Positions 39,855 to 41,499 of a stretch of 41,499 nt of DNA are shown piece after piece. The translations under genes and the position numbers were made by a program. The DNA lies in assembly GCA_026225475.1 (NCBI GenBank), contig JAMFSU010000120.1, positions 1 to 41,499 on the forward strand, read 5' to 3'. This stretch comes from Duganella sp. GTDB taxonomy: Bacteria; Pseudomonadota; Gammaproteobacteria; Burkholderiales; Burkholderiaceae_D. Positions within the stretch are counted from its first letter, which is position 1. Every line of letters starts with the position of its first letter. Under the pieces are notes generated by a model. That model did no database searches. It had not been told where the DNA came from and saw nothing but the letters and a program-made list of their open reading frames with translations.

Positions 39855-41450
39855 ATGAGACCTGATCCGATTGCCGACCGAAGCGACCTCACGATGGAAT
39901 GGGAGACAGGCCGCGCCAGCGACCGCGCTACGGCGTCATCGCCGCCAGCAATAGCGGTGCAACAAACGCTGCGGCGTCGATCCATACCCACCCATACACC
40001 TGCCATCGCATCGCAATTGCTGGCGCAGGTGCCTCGGCTGGTGCATCCGTCCAGCAGCCCGGCAGCGCTGGCAGCAGTACGCGCCAGCATGACGGCGGCA
40101 TTGGCAACCGGTGTGCAAAAGTCCATGCAGTTTCTCGACCAGCACACCGGCCCGGCCTTGCAGCAGCTCGCCCCACTGGCCACACCTGCGACGCTGCAAC
40201 TGGCTTATGCGTCGCATGATCAACAGGCCTATGCGATGTGCTTGCCAGACTTTCAGGCAGCATTCGATCTGCTCTCAACGCTGGCACCGGAGGTGCACGA
40301 AGAACAGGCCGATTGGCTGCAGCAACAATGCGACATTGAGCAGGAAACCATCCTCGCGCGCCTGGCAGAGGTATTTGCCGAAGCTGGCTGGCCAATCGAT
40401 TTTCGCGCCGGTATCGAATGGGAAGCAGGCAGTCCGCTGGTGTGCTTGCGCCACGGCGACATGGCGTCCATGACGTTAGTGCATGCGGACCAGTTCAGTG
40501 GCGAGCATGGCTTGGTATCTAGCTACCTCACTGCCGGCAAACTCGGCATTGCCGCCAAGAGTGCCAAGCCGGGCAAGGCCGGCACTGACCTGTTGAGTCA
40601 TGAATTCAGGGGCTATCGCCACGTCATCAGCAAGCTTGGCCCCCATCGCAATCTGATGACGCCGATCGGCTCCTGCCTGCTCCCAAAGAATGGCCAGCCG
40701 GTGCGTCATTTTTTGCTGGTGATGGTCGATGGCCCACAAGGTGATGCGGTCTTTGCTGCGCTACGCAAGTGTCGCAGCAGCGGCAAGCTCAGCGAGCGTG
40801 AGATTATCGGCGCGCAGCAATTCATCCTGCGGCGGCTGCTGTCGGTGGTCAATCATTTCAGACAAGCAGGCATTGTCTGCAACGATATCAGTCCCTACAA
40901 CATATGTTTCGACCACGAAGGTGAACCGATACTCGGCGACCTTGGCATGTGGTCATGGGAAAACGGCACCGCCAAAGGATGCACGCCCATCTTCGCCGCG
41001 CCCGAAGCCATGCGCTGCGCCCCGGTCGACCATCGGAGCGACCTCGTCAGTCTTGCCGCCACGCTGGTGCACGCCTTCGACGGCGATCAGCTGTACATGC
41101 TCGACGATGCCGTGCCGGTTGCGCTCTGGCCTAGTACGGCGCGCGCCCTGGATGCGCCGCCGATCAGCGACCTGTCGGCCTGGCGACGCCATCCGGCCGA
41201 CCGCAACACCACGCCTTATGAACAGGCAGTCGCGCGCCTGTTGCACCCTGACCCGGAACAGCGCCCCCATCTGGCGACGCTGTTGGACCCGGACCCGGCG
41301 CGACACACCGAGGCCGACCGGGTGCTGCTGGCATTCCTGAACCAGTGCGTAGACGGCATTGCAGCACCCAGCGATGACGAAGCCAAGGCGATTATTTTGC
41401 AAGCGCTTGCATTAATGCCGGATGCGCAGAAGGCATCGCCGCCAGGCTAG
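39855..41450 (+). CDS. Protein-kinase-like probable T3SS effector (531 aa)
   Basis: This 531-aa protein has a polar, Ser/Thr/Arg/Pro-rich N-terminus (about 1-75), a helical middle, and an atypical kinase domain at about 215-480. Likely ATP-site Lys is K235 (GIAAKSAK) and helix-C Glu is E250. The catalytic loop reads VCNDISPYN (D344, N349), so the usual HRD is replaced and the Lys two after Asp is Ser. The Mg-binding Asp is D362 (GDLG) and APE is at 382-384, followed by D397. The essential residues are present, so activity is plausible. ATG 39855 has a poor ribosome site. Target is unknown. Confidence 0.78.
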   Translation: MRPDPIADRSDLTMEWETGRASDRATASSPPAIAVQQTLRRRSIPTHTPAIASQLLAQVPRLVHPSSSPAALAAVRASMTAALATGVQKSMQFLDQHTGPALQQLAPLATPATLQLAYASHDQQAYAMCLPDFQAAFDLLSTLAPEVHEEQADWLQQQCDIEQETILARLAEVFAEAGWPIDFRAGIEWEAGSPLVCLRHGDMASMTLVHADQFSGEHGLVSSYLTAGKLGIAAKSAKPGKAGTDLLSHEFRGYRHVISKLGPHRNLMTPIGSCLLPKNGQPVRHFLLVMVDGPQGDAVFAALRKCRSSGKLSEREIIGAQQFILRRLLSVVNHFRQAGIVCNDISPYNICFDHEGEPILGDLGMWSWENGTAKGCTPIFAAPEAMRCAPVDHRSDLVSLAATLVHAFDGDQLYMLDDAVPVALWPSTARALDAPPISDLSAWRRHPADRNTTPYEQAVARLLHPDPEQRPHLATLLDPDPARHTEADRVLLAFLNQCVDGIAAPSDDEAKAIILQALALMPDAQKASPPG

Positions 41451-41499
41451 CGGGCAGCTGCGTTGACATAGCGCTGCAACGCGGCAAATGAACGCCGGA
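41447..41499 (-). CDS. Possible 3' end of a convergent gene (partial)
   Basis: The minus strand is open from the right edge to a TAG at 41447-41449, encoding a C-terminal tail that ends SFAALQRYVNAAAR. Codon use looks genuine and the stop overlaps that of the kinase-like gene. With only 17 codons visible nothing can be said about function, and it may be chance. Confidence 0.3.
   Translation of the reverse strand, partial: RRSFAALQRYVNAAAR

Overview
This window is most of a type III secretion (T3SS) island from a Gram-negative, probably beta-proteobacterial, genome. GC content is moderately high, codon use is typical of Burkholderiales, and an Oxalobacteraceae relative (Herbaspirillum/Collimonas-like) is a reasonable guess from gene content; the species cannot be named from sequence alone. 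No tRNA, rRNA, IS element or CRISPR array was seen.

Region 1 (12-14711, minus strand) is one long operon of core apparatus genes. In transcription order it reads sctW, a tyeA-like gene, a small chaperone-like gene, sctX-like, sctY-like, sctV, a 338-aa probable secreted protein, a 140-aa gene, sctD, sctN, sctO, sctP, sctQ, sctR, sctS, sctT, sctU. The first six follow the Yersinia yopN-tyeA-sycN-yscX-yscY-lcrD order, while sctV-D-N-O-P-Q-R-S-T-U follows the Pseudomonas/Erwinia Hrp1 order. The operon starts at a perfect hrp box (GGAACC-N16-CCACGAA), and an ECF sigma factor resembling HrpL (15276-15971) is divergently encoded next to it.

Region 2 (16046-25429) is an accessory block. It holds an unknown gene and a methyltransferase with a possible 46-codon peptide gene upstream. 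It also holds a 175-aa gene and an 880-aa protein with six approximately 93-aa repeats that each carry an EF-hand-like loop. Three tiny genes (51, 68 and 54 aa) follow a second perfect hrp box; they are candidates for needle, pilus or inner-rod subunits. A Ser/Gly-rich harpin-like gene runs divergently from them. A 43-codon gene sits in front of a CesT-type chaperone, and an IclR regulator closes the block.

Region 3 (25882-29203, plus strand) holds two unknown genes, a XapX-family membrane protein, a J-domain protein that starts at TTG, and an overlapping gene that is a paralogue of the 140-aa gene in the core operon. Region 4 (29222-35680, minus) holds a two-partner secretion pair (TpsB transporter, TpsA adhesin) and a phytase-like lipoprotein. 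Region 5 (35821-41450) holds two divergent probable effectors: a 1230-aa protein of no recognised family and a 531-aa protein-kinase-like protein with an hrp-box-like promoter.

Read together, this is an HrpL-type regulon: the sigma factor drives the core operon, the tiny structural subunits and probably several effector and chaperone genes. The secretin (SctC), SctJ, SctI, SctK, SctL and hydrophobic translocators are not in the window and must lie elsewhere, possibly beyond the left edge.
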